Shown one piece after another: positions 33,737-43,901 of a stretch of DNA of 64,000 bases. Numbering within the stretch: position 1 is the first letter of the stretch; each line of letters begins with the position of its first letter. The translations under genes were made by a program, and so were the position numbers. The DNA comes from Poecilobothrus nobilitatus. Taxonomy: Eukaryota; Arthropoda; Insecta; Diptera; Dolichopodidae. The stretch covers positions 29,962,496-30,026,495 of the forward strand of contig OX352774.1 of NCBI GenBank assembly GCA_947095535.1. Direction: 5' to 3'. Below the pieces are notes generated by a model. It was given only the letters and a program-made list of their open reading frames with translations. It was not told the origin of the DNA and ran no database searches.

Positions 33737-35224
33737 CATTCATGTTAACATCAATATGTACTGATGTATGTTTCTATATTTTTTTTTTGCTGTAGGATAT
33801 TTGTCAAACATTTTTTCAATTTACTCATGTTTGTATTTCTTTATAGTAAATACTAAAAAAAAAAAAGAAGAAATTTTACGCAATGAAGAATTCACATACA
33901 AATTTATATAAGTAATCTTGAAAACAGACGTAAGTATGTCTCCATATTTTAATTTTTATTTATTTATCTATTTCGTTTTCTTTTTTGCTCTTCGTTCTCT
34001 CATTTACGACCCTGACATGCTTCAATAGCTAACCAACTTAATAATTTAAACCAGCAAATCAAAAGAACTTTTTTTATTTCATAGAACTGCAGTAAAATTA
34101 TTAATATGAGGGGGCAGGGGGAATGGCCGAGGAAACAACGAAGTAATAAAATAATATATATCTTTAAAATGCTATTTAATCTATTTAGTAATAATAATAA
34201 TAAAAAAAAAATTAATGTTTTTTCGTGTATTCTTATGGGTTGTCTTGTATAGCAAGCATAAACGCAAACACAATCAAATAAAAGTCCTGAACAAAAAAAA
34301 AAAAAACAAAAAACAACATTTTTTTTTTAAACGGATGTCTATCGGGAAATACTTTAGACGCACCATTAAAAAAATTTAATTGTCTGAACATGCAATATAA
34401 AGGCAAGGAAATAAAAGACAAAAGGATAACTTTAGAATATTAACCAACCAACATTTTGGTTTTGAATATAAAAACACCCATCATAACTATTATTAGTATT
34501 TAAATAACGGTAAAAACTAAAAAACTGAGAATAAATAACTGTACCTGTCATACAGGATGTCAAATTAAAATTCAATGGTAAAGCGTCATATTTCTTATAT
34601 TTCTTATATGTCTAACCATTAAATTACTTTTCTTATAGCTTTTTGTGTTTAACTCTTAACCCTGTTTTTTCTTTCTCATAATGAAAATTCCAAACTTAAT
34701 TAATTTTTTTTTTTTTTTCAGGAAAATTTTCGTGATGACTACCAATTAAGAGGGAAACTTATGTCCGTTATGTGTTTTGTTGTTGTTCTTCTTGTTGTAT
34801 GTATAACACTCTCTAAATACATTCTTATACATATATTTTTTTTATAATTATATACTCTTGATGGAAGGTTTGAAAATATCGATACATTTTATTTTAATAG
34901 CCGCCGAACTTTACAGCCATAAAAACTAACGTTGACTCAACTGCACCAGTATGTATATGAATTGAATTCATTTATATGAGTGAATAAAAAAAAAAATGAG
35001 TAAAATAAAAAAAAAAAAAAAAAAGAAAAATTTAAAAAATTTTAAAATTTAGTTCAAGGATAATTTCTTTACTGTTATACAACTTTTTTTTTTCTTTCTT
35101 TATCTATACATACATAACAAGGATAATTGGTATTTTAAATGCGATACGATTGTATTATGTACTCGCTTATAATTAGATTTAAGAAAAAGATCCTGGAATT
35201 TATAAACTGTCGTATATATTTTTA
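33737..35224. other. AT-rich non-coding, nothing recognised
   Basis: Homopolymer-rich sequence. A CTTATATTT direct repeat near 34593-34608 and a long A run at 35010-35025 are the only visible features. Confidence 0.5.
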
Positions 35225-35274
35225 GCACATTTCCAAAAAAATTTTGAAAAAATGTGCTTATTAGTTTCACTCTG

Positions 35275-35306
35275 TCCGTCCGTCCGTCCGTCCGTCCGTC
35301 CGTCTG
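35275..35306. repeat. (GTCC)n microsatellite
   Basis: About seven consecutive GTCC/CCGT units ending in GTCTGT. It lies 50 bp inside the left end of the surrounding element, probably as part of it. Confidence 0.9.
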
Positions 35307-35429
35307 TTTACAAAACTTCTACACCGTTAAAGATAGAGAAAAAAAATTTTAACCATAGGTAGGTCTTATAAAAAAAATAATTTTGTGGAACAACTTTTTC
35401 ATGTAGCCCCCCCCATTACGGAGCTACAC

Positions 35430-36900
35430 CCCCTCAAACTTTGAAAAAGCCCTATTTTTAAATGCATATATCTTATGTTCTGCTTAAGATTTTTTCAATC
35501 TGAAAACGTCATTCGACAGGTATTTCTTTTATCTTTGTAAATTAATATCAAAATTATACAATTTTTTTAAATTTAGTATTTAAATTTACCGTTATGTGAA
35601 AACCAAATTTTGCATGATTTTTCTACTTTCATAACTCCGGCACGCTTCTAGATACAAGCTTGAAATTTTGAGGCAAGAAAGAACTTTTAGAATTAGTATA
35701 AGTTTGCTCAGAAAATTTTTTCGGACCACCCCCTGTTTATGAGCTATTAGGGCTTAAAAATTGAAAATTTGCTATTTTTAAACACCTGTAACTTAGGAAC
35801 CTGCACACATTTTACTTCTGCAAGATGTAAAAATTAAAGCTACAATAATATATTTTTACGTGTGTGAAAGGTTTATTTTAATTGTAAAGGGTTCCAAAGT
35901 TGCAGCTCTTCAAAATTGTAAAAAAGCCCCATTTTCAGATGTATATATCTCGGGCTCTGCGTAATAGTTTTGCAATCTAAAACCGGCAGAAGATCGAAAA
36001 TTTTATTATCTATATGAAACAATATCAAAATTATGTAATATTATGTAATTTACGATTTAAATTTACCGTTATGTGAAAACCACATTTTGCATGAAATTTC
36101 TTTTTTCATAACTCCGGCACCCCTTTAGATAGGAACCTGAAATTTTGAGACAAGAAAGAACTTTTAGAATTAGTATAAGTTTGCTCAGAAAATTTTTTGG
36201 TAACGCCCCCTCTTTAAGAGTTATTACGCCTCAAAAATTGAAAATTTGCTATTTTTAGACACCTGTAACTTAGGCACCTGTAAAAATTTTTCTTCGGCAA
36301 GACATGAAAATGAAAGCTACAATAATATATTTTTACGTGTGTGAAAGGTTTATTTTAGTTGTAAAGGGTTCCAAAGTTGCAGCTCTTCAAAATTGTAAAA
36401 AAGCCCCATTTTCAGATGTATATATCTCGGGCTCTGCGTAATAGTTTTGCAATCTAAAACCGGCAGAAGATCGAAAATTTTATTATCTATATGAAACAAT
36501 ATCAAAATTATGTAATATTTTGTAATTTACAATTTAAATTTACCGTTATGTGAAAACCACATTTTGCATGAAATTTCTTTTTTCATAACTCTGGCACCCC
36601 TTTAGATAGGAACCTGAAATTTTGAGACAAGAAAGAACTTTTAGAATTAGTATAAGTTTCCTCAGAAAATTTTTTGGTAGCGCCCCCTCTTTAAGAGTTA
36701 TTACGCCTGAAAAATTGAAAATTTGCTATTTTTAGACACCTGTAACTTAGGCACCTGTAAAAACTTTTCTTCGGCAAGACATAAAAATTAAAGCTTCAAT
36801 AATATATTTTTACGTGTGTTAACAGCTTTTCTTAGTTATATAGGATTCCGGACTTACGGCCCCTCAAAATCTCAAAAATGTCCTATTTTCAAGTTTTTTC
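35430..36900 (+). repeat. Three tandem copies of a 477-bp unit
   Basis: Each unit starts with a CTTCAAAATTGTAAAAAAGCC-type segment. It runs through CCGTTATGTGAAAACCA, CATAACTCCGGCACCCC, AGAACTTTTAGAATTAGT and TTAGACACCTGTAACTTAGG to ATATTTTTACGTGTG. The period is 477 bp between units 1-2 and 2-3. Confidence 0.85.
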
Positions 36901-36974
36901 TTATTACATGAAATTTTCAAATTTTTGTGTAAGTCACACTTCTAAACAATTTGTATTGAGTTTTGGAAATGTGC

Positions 36975-38264
36975 GCTTTTAAAAACCGTTGGTTTACATT
37001 CTACCTTGTTTTTGTATACAATCATATAGGAATGAGGTGTTTTAGGAATAGGAATTGAAATAAAATTTTCTACAAAAAAAAAAAATGAAAAAAAAAAAAC
37101 GTAAAAAAATGGTATTCTAGGTGGCGCGTCATTTTTTTTAAAATTAAAAATAATATTGTTCTAAAGTTGAGTTTATAATGTTGATGGTGAAGATAATGTT
37201 GATGATTGTGGTGTTAATGATTATATTGTGGTGAGAAGGTGTTTTGTGGTGTTGATGGTTTTAGCTTATGGTTGTAATCCATGCTAATTTATCGTTTAAC
37301 GAATCTTTTCTATTGTTTTTTTTTTTTTCTACTTGATATTATTTTAATTTTAATCTGTTTTTTTTATTTTTTTTTTTTTTTGTTTTTTGTTAAGTGTATA
37401 TATTTAAATTTTAATTATTCACGATTTTTGTTTACTTTTTTTATTTTTTTTACGTTATACTTACATATTTAATATTAATAAGAATAAACTATATAAAATA
37501 TTCAAAGAGTTTAACTGTGGCCACGTTTATTTTTAATTTTGGAATAAAAAAAGGATATTTTACAATTCATAATGACGAAAACTAAAAAAAAAAAAACAAA
37601 ACAAAAAAACAAAAAGATAATTTCTCTACAGGACATATTTCTGGAGCATTTTAAAATTAAATGGAACCAAATATTATAAAAATGTCTGGAATTTTCATTG
37701 TTATTCAATTTTTTTTTTTTTTTTTGTTTTTTGTTTTTAAGAAAATTAATTGAAAACAAGACAAAAAAAAATAAAATTAAACTAAATTAAAAATTTGAAA
37801 ATAAAATAAAACAACAACAAAACTGAAAGGATTAAGTGGCTATTGTTTTGAAAATATAAAAGTTCGGGATTTTTTTGTAAGAAATTAATGAAAAATAATG
37901 AAATCTGAGTAAAAATTAATTATTTTTAATAAAGAAAAGGATTTGAAATTTACATTTTTAAATGAAGTAAATATATATAATAAAAGGATAAAGTATATAT
38001 AATTTTATTAAAAAAGAAAATTAATTTATAAATAAATTTTTATAATGTGGTATATAAAAAAGTATATAGGTTTAAGAATATAAAATATTATTAATACATA
38101 GTTAAAAAAATTTTGTTTTTAAAATGAATTTTAAAGTTTAAACCTTTAAAAATTAACGTAAAATGATTGTAAATTCTTTAGATATTAATATTTTTATAGA
38201 TATTTTTGTTGTAGTAAAATATTTTTATTAATACAACTTCCTTTAACCAGACAGTACATGAATA
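36975..38264. other. AT-rich non-coding with imperfect GTTGATG repeat
   Basis: At 37165-37262 there is a G/T-rich run of GTTGATG, GTGGTG and AATGTTGATG variants, an imperfect minisatellite. The rest is T- and A-run sequence whose open frames are low-complexity Phe/Lys. Confidence 0.5.
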
Positions 38265-38330
38265 CTATTGTTTGGTCAAAACAGGGAAATGGTGTTTAGT
38301 GGGTTAAAGTAGACTAAAATACATAATAAT
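38265..38330 (+). repeat. Dispersed repeat of unknown class, copy d (3' part)
   Basis: TTTGGTCAAAACAGGGAAAT then GGTGTTTAGTGGGTTAAAGT and GACTAAAATAC. It matches the end of the copies at 25185-25500 and 41225-41515 (opposite strand). Confidence 0.5.
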
Positions 38331-38484
38331 ACAAAGCTGGTGCTCGTTTAACTTGTCTATATAAAATATGCCCCTATCCTTCAAAAAGCGAATTTATTTA
38401 AGTGATTCTGTTAATAAACCATATAAAACCATACATATAACAACAGATATTTTTAGAGCAAATCACTCAGCAAATATCAATAAC

Positions 38485-38550
38485 ATATTATTACTTAAGT
38501 AAGAAAAAAATTTTATATATATATTTTACATATTACTTAAGTAAGAAAAA
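38485..38550. repeat. Short direct duplication
   Basis: ATTACTTAAGTAAGAAAAA occurs twice about 43 bp apart, around an AT-only spacer. The motif is itself palindromic (TTACTTAAGTAA). Probably a local tandem duplication. Confidence 0.7.
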
Positions 38551-39313
38551 CATTTTCCATGATATTTTCATGACTTACTTGGTTGGCATACAGACGAGAT
38601 ACGATTTTCTTAATTTGATATGATTTTCTCGTAAAGCTTGATTAACAAATATGTTCTATATAAGTAGTTGGTAAAGTTTATCAATAAAATGATTCCTTTA
38701 ATTTTACTTTCATTTTTTAAAAAGTGACGAAGAATTTCTTTCACAATACTTCTTCACAATTCTTCTTTACAACTTTTACACTTTGTGTTGTTAGAAATAC
38801 TTATCCTTGTTGCGTTTAGGTACCCACAGTCCAGTGATCCGTAATTATTACTACAAATCTAGAATTATTTCCACACGTACAGATTAGTAGTTTTTTCATT
38901 CTACTTTCTTTAAAAGTACGCCATATTTTTTTTTTATGTTTTACAATTGCTACTACAGTTTGATATTTGATGGGGTACTATAGATTTTGCATTTTCATAT
39001 AAGTAATTCAGAGATTTGTTGAAACTTATTAAAAAAAAAAGAAGTATTTTTAGTTCAAAAGAATTAATAGTTCATAAAATAAAATTTTCTTATATACATT
39101 TTTAATTTTAAATAAAAAATTACGAATAATTTTTATGTTTTTCTAAAGTTATTTAAATTATACTTAAACTCTTTTTGAAAATCAACCAAATTTATTTTAT
39201 ATATTATGATTGTTCTTAAAATGTTTTTTTTTTTTTTTAGTTCAATTTTAAATTTTTTTTTTATATAGTTAAAGAGAAATGTTGACCTCATTTAAAATTG
39301 TGAAGGAAAAGTA

Positions 39314-40625
39314 AAGGGTGTTCAAAATTGAGGTATCATTTTAATTTTAATAAAACAAAAATTTTTTTTCGAAATATTAAATATATTTTTATTTTAATTT
39401 ATTACAAATAAGTTCCGGTTAATAATGAAAAATTATGTCGGCCAAGTGGCCCCCTCTAGTGGACTTCGGCAGGCTTCCAATCTTTTACCAAAATTCTGAA
39501 TCACGTTGTTCAATAATAAACTGTTCTCAATGGTTGAAATCTGCTCGATAATGTTGTTTTTAAGCTCTTGAATTGTTGTGGGATTATTTATTGCTGTACA
39601 CTTTCGATTTCACAAAACCCCACAAAAAAAAATCCAACGGTGTCAAATCGCACGATCTTGGTGGCCACATCACTCCTCCTCTACGAGAAATAATGCGATC
39701 TTCGAACTTTTCCTTCAAAAGATCCATTGTTTCTCTTGCTGTGTGGCAAGTGGCACTGTCCTGTTGAAACCACATATTCTCTACGTCCAAATCATCAATT
39801 TCCCGCCACAAAAAGCTTCGGATCATCTCCCTGTAGCGATTCCATTGACCGTAATTGCATTTCCATTTGCGTTTTCAGAAAAATATGGTCCGATGATTCC
39901 TCCTGACCACAAACCACACCAAACCGTAACTTTTTGTGGATGTACTGGTTGCTCTTTGATAACCCTTGGATTCTCTTCACCCCAAATGCGGCAATTCTGT
40001 TTATTGACGTAGCCATTGAGCTGGAAATGAGCTTCGTCGGTGAAGATTAGTTTGTTAAAAAAATTCTCATTTTCTTCTTGTTTTTCGATTGCCCAAGAAA
40101 CGAATTGCCGACGTAATGTATGGTCAGTTGGTTTTAATTCTTGCGTCAGCTGGATCTTATAAGCCTTTAAATGGAGATCACGATGCAAAATGTTGAATAA
40201 TGTGGATGGTTTGATGTTTAATTGCTGCGAACGATGACGAATGGAAGTTTTTGGATCTTCTTCAACACTTCTGCTCACAGCTGCTACATTCTTGGTTGAA
40301 CGGCCACTACGTTGATAAATGTTGCCTCTGTTATCAAGAACAGATCCAGTTTCTAGAAATTTATCAACCATCAGCTTGATGGCACGATTTGTTGGAGCAT
40401 TTTCTCTACCAAATTTTGTTCGAAATTTCCTAGTTACATCTTGAAAACTTTTACAATTTTCAAAAAATGTTGTAATAACAAAAACACGTTGTTCCTTCGT
40501 GTAACGTTCCATATTAACTAACCGGAATGTATTTAGAATATACCTAAAGAAACCTCGTATAAAAATTCCAGGTACAAAAAAAATGGCGGCAAAATCAAAA
40601 TGATACCTTAATTTAGAACACCCTT
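39314..40625 (-). mobile_element. Mariner-type (DD41D, rosa-like) transposon, nearly intact, 1312 bp
   Basis: The inverted repeats match over 35 bp with three mismatches (AAGGGTGTTC, AGGTATCATTTT), starting at 39314 and, in complement, at 40625. TA lies on each side (39312-39313, 40626-40627), the mariner target duplication. The element holds one transposase frame on the minus strand. Full length and few lesions suggest a fairly young insertion. Confidence 0.92.
39433..40512 (-). pseudogene. Mariner DD41D transposase, two frameshifts
   Basis: Cut-and-paste transposase. The start MERYTKEQRVFVIT opens a helix-turn-helix region, followed by a hook-like RSGRSTKN. The catalytic triad has its first Asp in FTDEAHF, its second in WFQQDSATCHTA and its third in LTPLDFFLWG, with 41 residues between the last two. 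That spacing is characteristic of the rosa/DD41D group. The frame breaks near 39837 (one base lost, so ITVNG runs into a stop) and near 39585 (four bases gained in AATAAATAAT, after KVYSNK). It continues as TTIQELKNNIIEQ to EGATWPT and a stop at 39433. About 359 codons, normal for the family. The DSA after QQ replaces the more usual DGA. Confidence 0.92.
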
Positions 40626-41224
40626 TACATGCTATACATATACTCTATAGTCTACACTATAAAAACCTAAACGTTTTTTGTTTAGAACCAATGCAGGTTT
40701 AAATTTACTATTTTTTTTTGATATTTTCATGTTTTCACTTAAATTTATACAAGCCAGTAGAAAATTGAACCAAAAAAGAAATTTCATGGAGAAATGTTTG
40801 TACTTTAAATTTATTTTTTCAATTTTAAAAACAATAAAAAGTTCTGAGTTTGATCGCATTCAAAAATAAAAATTTCCACAATTTTTTCAAATTTCAACTT
40901 AAAAAAATTTTCTTTTTGAAAATTGAATAAAATATTGATTTTGATTAATAAGATCATAACACGATGACAAAATCATTAAGTATAGATATTAAGCAGCATA
41001 TATTTTAAAAAATTTAAATTGAATAAATCCTAGATTCCGTATTGCATAAATCTTAGGTACTGATATTAATTATATGAGAGAAACTTAAGTTGCCAATTAA
41101 AGTTTTGAATTTTCTGTTTCTTTTTGCGCAGGTTCGAATATTTGTTTCGATAGGAATATATACCTATTTGCGAAAGTGGGAATCAATGAAAGACCCTATA
41201 TAAATTAGTGGAACGAATACGAGT

Positions 41225-41515
41225 TTTCTATTAGTGTGTATTTTAGTGTACTTTAACTCACTAAATACCACCTCTCTTTTTTTGATCAAACAACAGGTTA
41301 TATGAGTTTTAGTACACATATGCTTGGTCAAAGAAAATTAAGTTAGGGAGTAAAAATTGATTTCAAATTGACAGGCAGATTGTGAACAAAGTGGTTAATC
41401 TTCATCTTGAATCTTTTCACGTTGCATGTGTAATCATCGTCAATTCTAATGAAAATATAAGATCGAAAATGGCTCCACATTCTCGATGTTCATACCAGAA
41501 ATAAATTTCAGTAAA
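41225..41515 (-). repeat. Dispersed repeat of unknown class, copy c
   Basis: On the minus strand: GGTATGAACATCGAGAATGT, AGATTAACCACTTTGTTCAC, TGTTTGATCAAA, GGTGGTATTTAGTGAGTTAA and CACTAAAATAC. It is collinear with the copies at 25185, 29095 and 38265 and is the best preserved. A short frame reads RFKMKINHFVHNLPVNLKSI; a similar string can be read in the other copies, so it may be a LINE C-terminus. Confidence 0.55.
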
Positions 41516-43504
41516 CAGAATTATGCGCTAACTGAGAAATTGAACTACATAGGAGTGGGTAGCAGAAATTAATATTCGAAATTTATTAAATTAAATTGGT
41601 TAAAAATTAAGTTTATTATTAAAATTCAATGTTAAGGGATCATAAACATTTACCAAATTTCATAAAATATACCTAAACCCTTAATAATATAAAGTTTTAG
41701 TATAGCTAATTTTTGTTGTCAAGTTCAATTAAAATTAATTTTTTTAATTTTTTTTTTTTTATTAGCTATATATACTTTTAAAGAACAATAAATATAAATC
41801 TGTTTAGTGTATTCATATAAATTTATAACTTCATACAAAAGAGGGGTGCCTCAAGAACCAGCTATAAAATATAATAAAATTTTATAATCATTAATCTTTT
41901 TTTTCATCGTCATTTAAAAGTAACATAAAAAAAAAAAAAAAAAGAGTGGTACCAGTAACATTTAATCACAATTTATTATTTTTTTTTTTTGTTCCCACAT
42001 ATTGGTGGACCTCGGGAAATAAGGCGACGAAATATTGATATAAAAAGAAAAAAACAAAAAGAACTCATTCATAATTGTTATAATTTAGTACAGTATAGTC
42101 AAACGAGTAATACTTCATTTTCTTATGATTACCCACCTTAACTTTAAGGGAAATAAAGTACTAAAAAACGAAAATAATAATAACAATAATAATAATAAAA
42201 AAAAAAATTATATTCCCCTCATCAGTTGTTCAATTCGTAGTCCCCCTCCCAATTAAAAATGAATGAAAAATTTCGAAAAAAAAAAAAAAACAATAAAATG
42301 TGGGTTACCATTGAAATCACTTATATTTTTCTTTGTATATATATATTTTATACATAAACGAACTAAAATTTATATTTATTTATTCTAAAAATATGTAATT
42401 GTATAATATAATATAAAATACATAATATATATATATATATAGATTATATTTATAATTGAAGCTTGTATACATATAAATATATAAATATACATACTGTATA
42501 TAGAAGCTGATTGTAATAACATCCAGAATGAGCAATTAACTTTAATCCAGAACTTTTAATTTTTTTTTTTTTACTTTTTCTTTTCTGTGATTTTATATTT
42601 TCGCGTTCCCTTCAAAAAGTCTTAATTGTTGTTGTTGTTGTTGTTGTTTGTTGCTTTATTCTATTCTTGTAGTATTACTTATTAATATGTATATATATTG
42701 TTTTTGTTGTTATGTTGTTGTTATTTTTTTTATATTACATAAATATCTCATTTAAAGAAGGTAAAAAAAGAAAACGAAAAATTTAATCAGTCTATGAAAC
42801 AGTGATGGTAAAAAACTTTTTGGAATAGTCATGAAAAAACTTATAATAGGGGTCTTCATGTAAAAGTGCAAATTAGTTTTGCATTGTAGGATCGGAGGAT
42901 TTAAGAAGATTTTTCGACAAAAATTGTTGTTGTTTCATGTAAAAAAAAATATGCATTGAAGGATTTTTCCTAGACTAAAATATTATCTACCTTAATTCTA
43001 TTGCATATTTTATTTGCTCGAGAAAGTTAATTCGAGGAAATTTTTATGAAGTTAATTTGACATTTTTTAGTTTTTAGAATTCATTTGGTATTTAGAATTA
43101 ATTTGGATTTCAGTTTTGGAATTTATTGGGAGAGTTTTTCTAAAATATTTTTGGCCTTTTCTTTTTTTTCAAAATTAAAACTCAAAATTTATATTTTAAC
43201 TTTCAAAATAAAAACTATAGATACATATTTATTGAAATAATAATATAATATAACAGATAGGTAGCAACTAACATTTTTTAAAAATACCATTCAACATTTC
43301 TGGAAATATACCGATAAATATTTTTCTAAACTCATCAACATATCTGTCATCTGTAATTTTTTACTTTGCAATTTATAATTTGCAATTTGCATCGTTTCCT
43401 TCACTTAAAATGCGAAATTTTTCCTTTGATGCACTTTTACGAGAAGACGCCTAACATATTGTACGAAATTTTAAAATGTTTTTTTTAGCTTCTAAACCCT
43501 TCAA
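41516..43504. other. AT-rich non-coding with (TTG)n
   Basis: No coding signal. It includes a TTG trinucleotide repeat (about 42626-42655), TA repeats near 42420-42440 and several A/T homopolymers. Confidence 0.5.
42626..42655. repeat. (TTG)n microsatellite
   Basis: About seven consecutive TTG units followed by TTTGTTG. Confidence 0.9.
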
Positions 43505-43901
43505 ATGAGTTTTCTTTTCTTCCGATTTCTGTAAGAAGCATAGGGAATCCCCAATAAGTCATTTATTACTCATAGCTTTAGTTTGTGAAACCATTAGTTT
43601 CATTAAGCCGTTAATTACTTCACTGTATATAGGTATTGTACAAAACTATGAAACACAAATATTTTTATTTGTGCGACATCTATTATCTTATACAAGAATT
43701 ATTTTGTTTTTATTTTATTATATATGAATATGTTTTACGAAATGATATATGTATCAATTATTATATATATAAGTACGTACTGATATTATTCTAATTATGT
43801 ATATGAAATATTTTTTGTTAATCAATATGAACCAGCTGGAATTTGAATCTGAGGCTTTTCGAATGAAAAGTTGGTGACTCAACCATTAAACTATTGCCTG
43901 G
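43505..43901 (-). mobile_element. tRNA-derived SINE, copy 3 (best head)
   Basis: On the minus strand a tRNA-like head runs from 43901. It has an A-box-like TAGTTTAATGGTTGAG, TTTTCATTCGAAAAGCC, and a B-box-like GATTCAAATTC in AGATTCAAATTCCAGCTGG. The core follows with ATTCTTGTATAAGATAATAG, ATGTCGC and GTAATTAACGGCTTAATGAA. The tail is CCTATGCTTCTTACAG at about 43531. Spacing of the boxes fits a Pol III type-2 promoter, and the order matches copies 1 and 2. Confidence 0.7.

Larger units (their letters stand above)
35225..36974 (+). mobile_element. Non-autonomous element with GCACATTTCCAAAA ends and tandem 477-bp units
   Basis: GCACATTTCCAAAA at 35225-35238 is matched by its exact complement at 36961-36974. 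The left end also folds on itself (GCACATTT ... AAATGTGC). A GTCC microsatellite follows, then three tandem units and the start of a fourth. AGCTACAATAATATATTTTT-type landmarks lie at 35838, 36315 and 36792, exactly 477 bp apart. Units 2 and 3 are nearly identical, while unit 1 is diverged. The hairpin plus GTCC run recalls the (GTCY)n of dipteran DINE-1/mini-me (Helitron-like) repeats, but the exact inverted ends also allow a TIR element. It encodes no protein. Confidence 0.75.

Noticed and set aside
35430..36900. CRISPR-like array
   Set aside because: The 477-bp period with near-continuous repeat sequence has no short repeat/spacer alternation and this is eukaryotic DNA.
39578..40012. 144-residue plus-strand open frame and an overlapping 64-residue one
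   Set aside because: Antisense shadows of the mariner transposase frame on the minus strand, which has recognisable motifs and flanking ends.
43828..43901. Intact tRNA gene
   Set aside because: Boxes are tRNA-like, but the acceptor stem does not pair convincingly and the sequence recurs as a SINE head.
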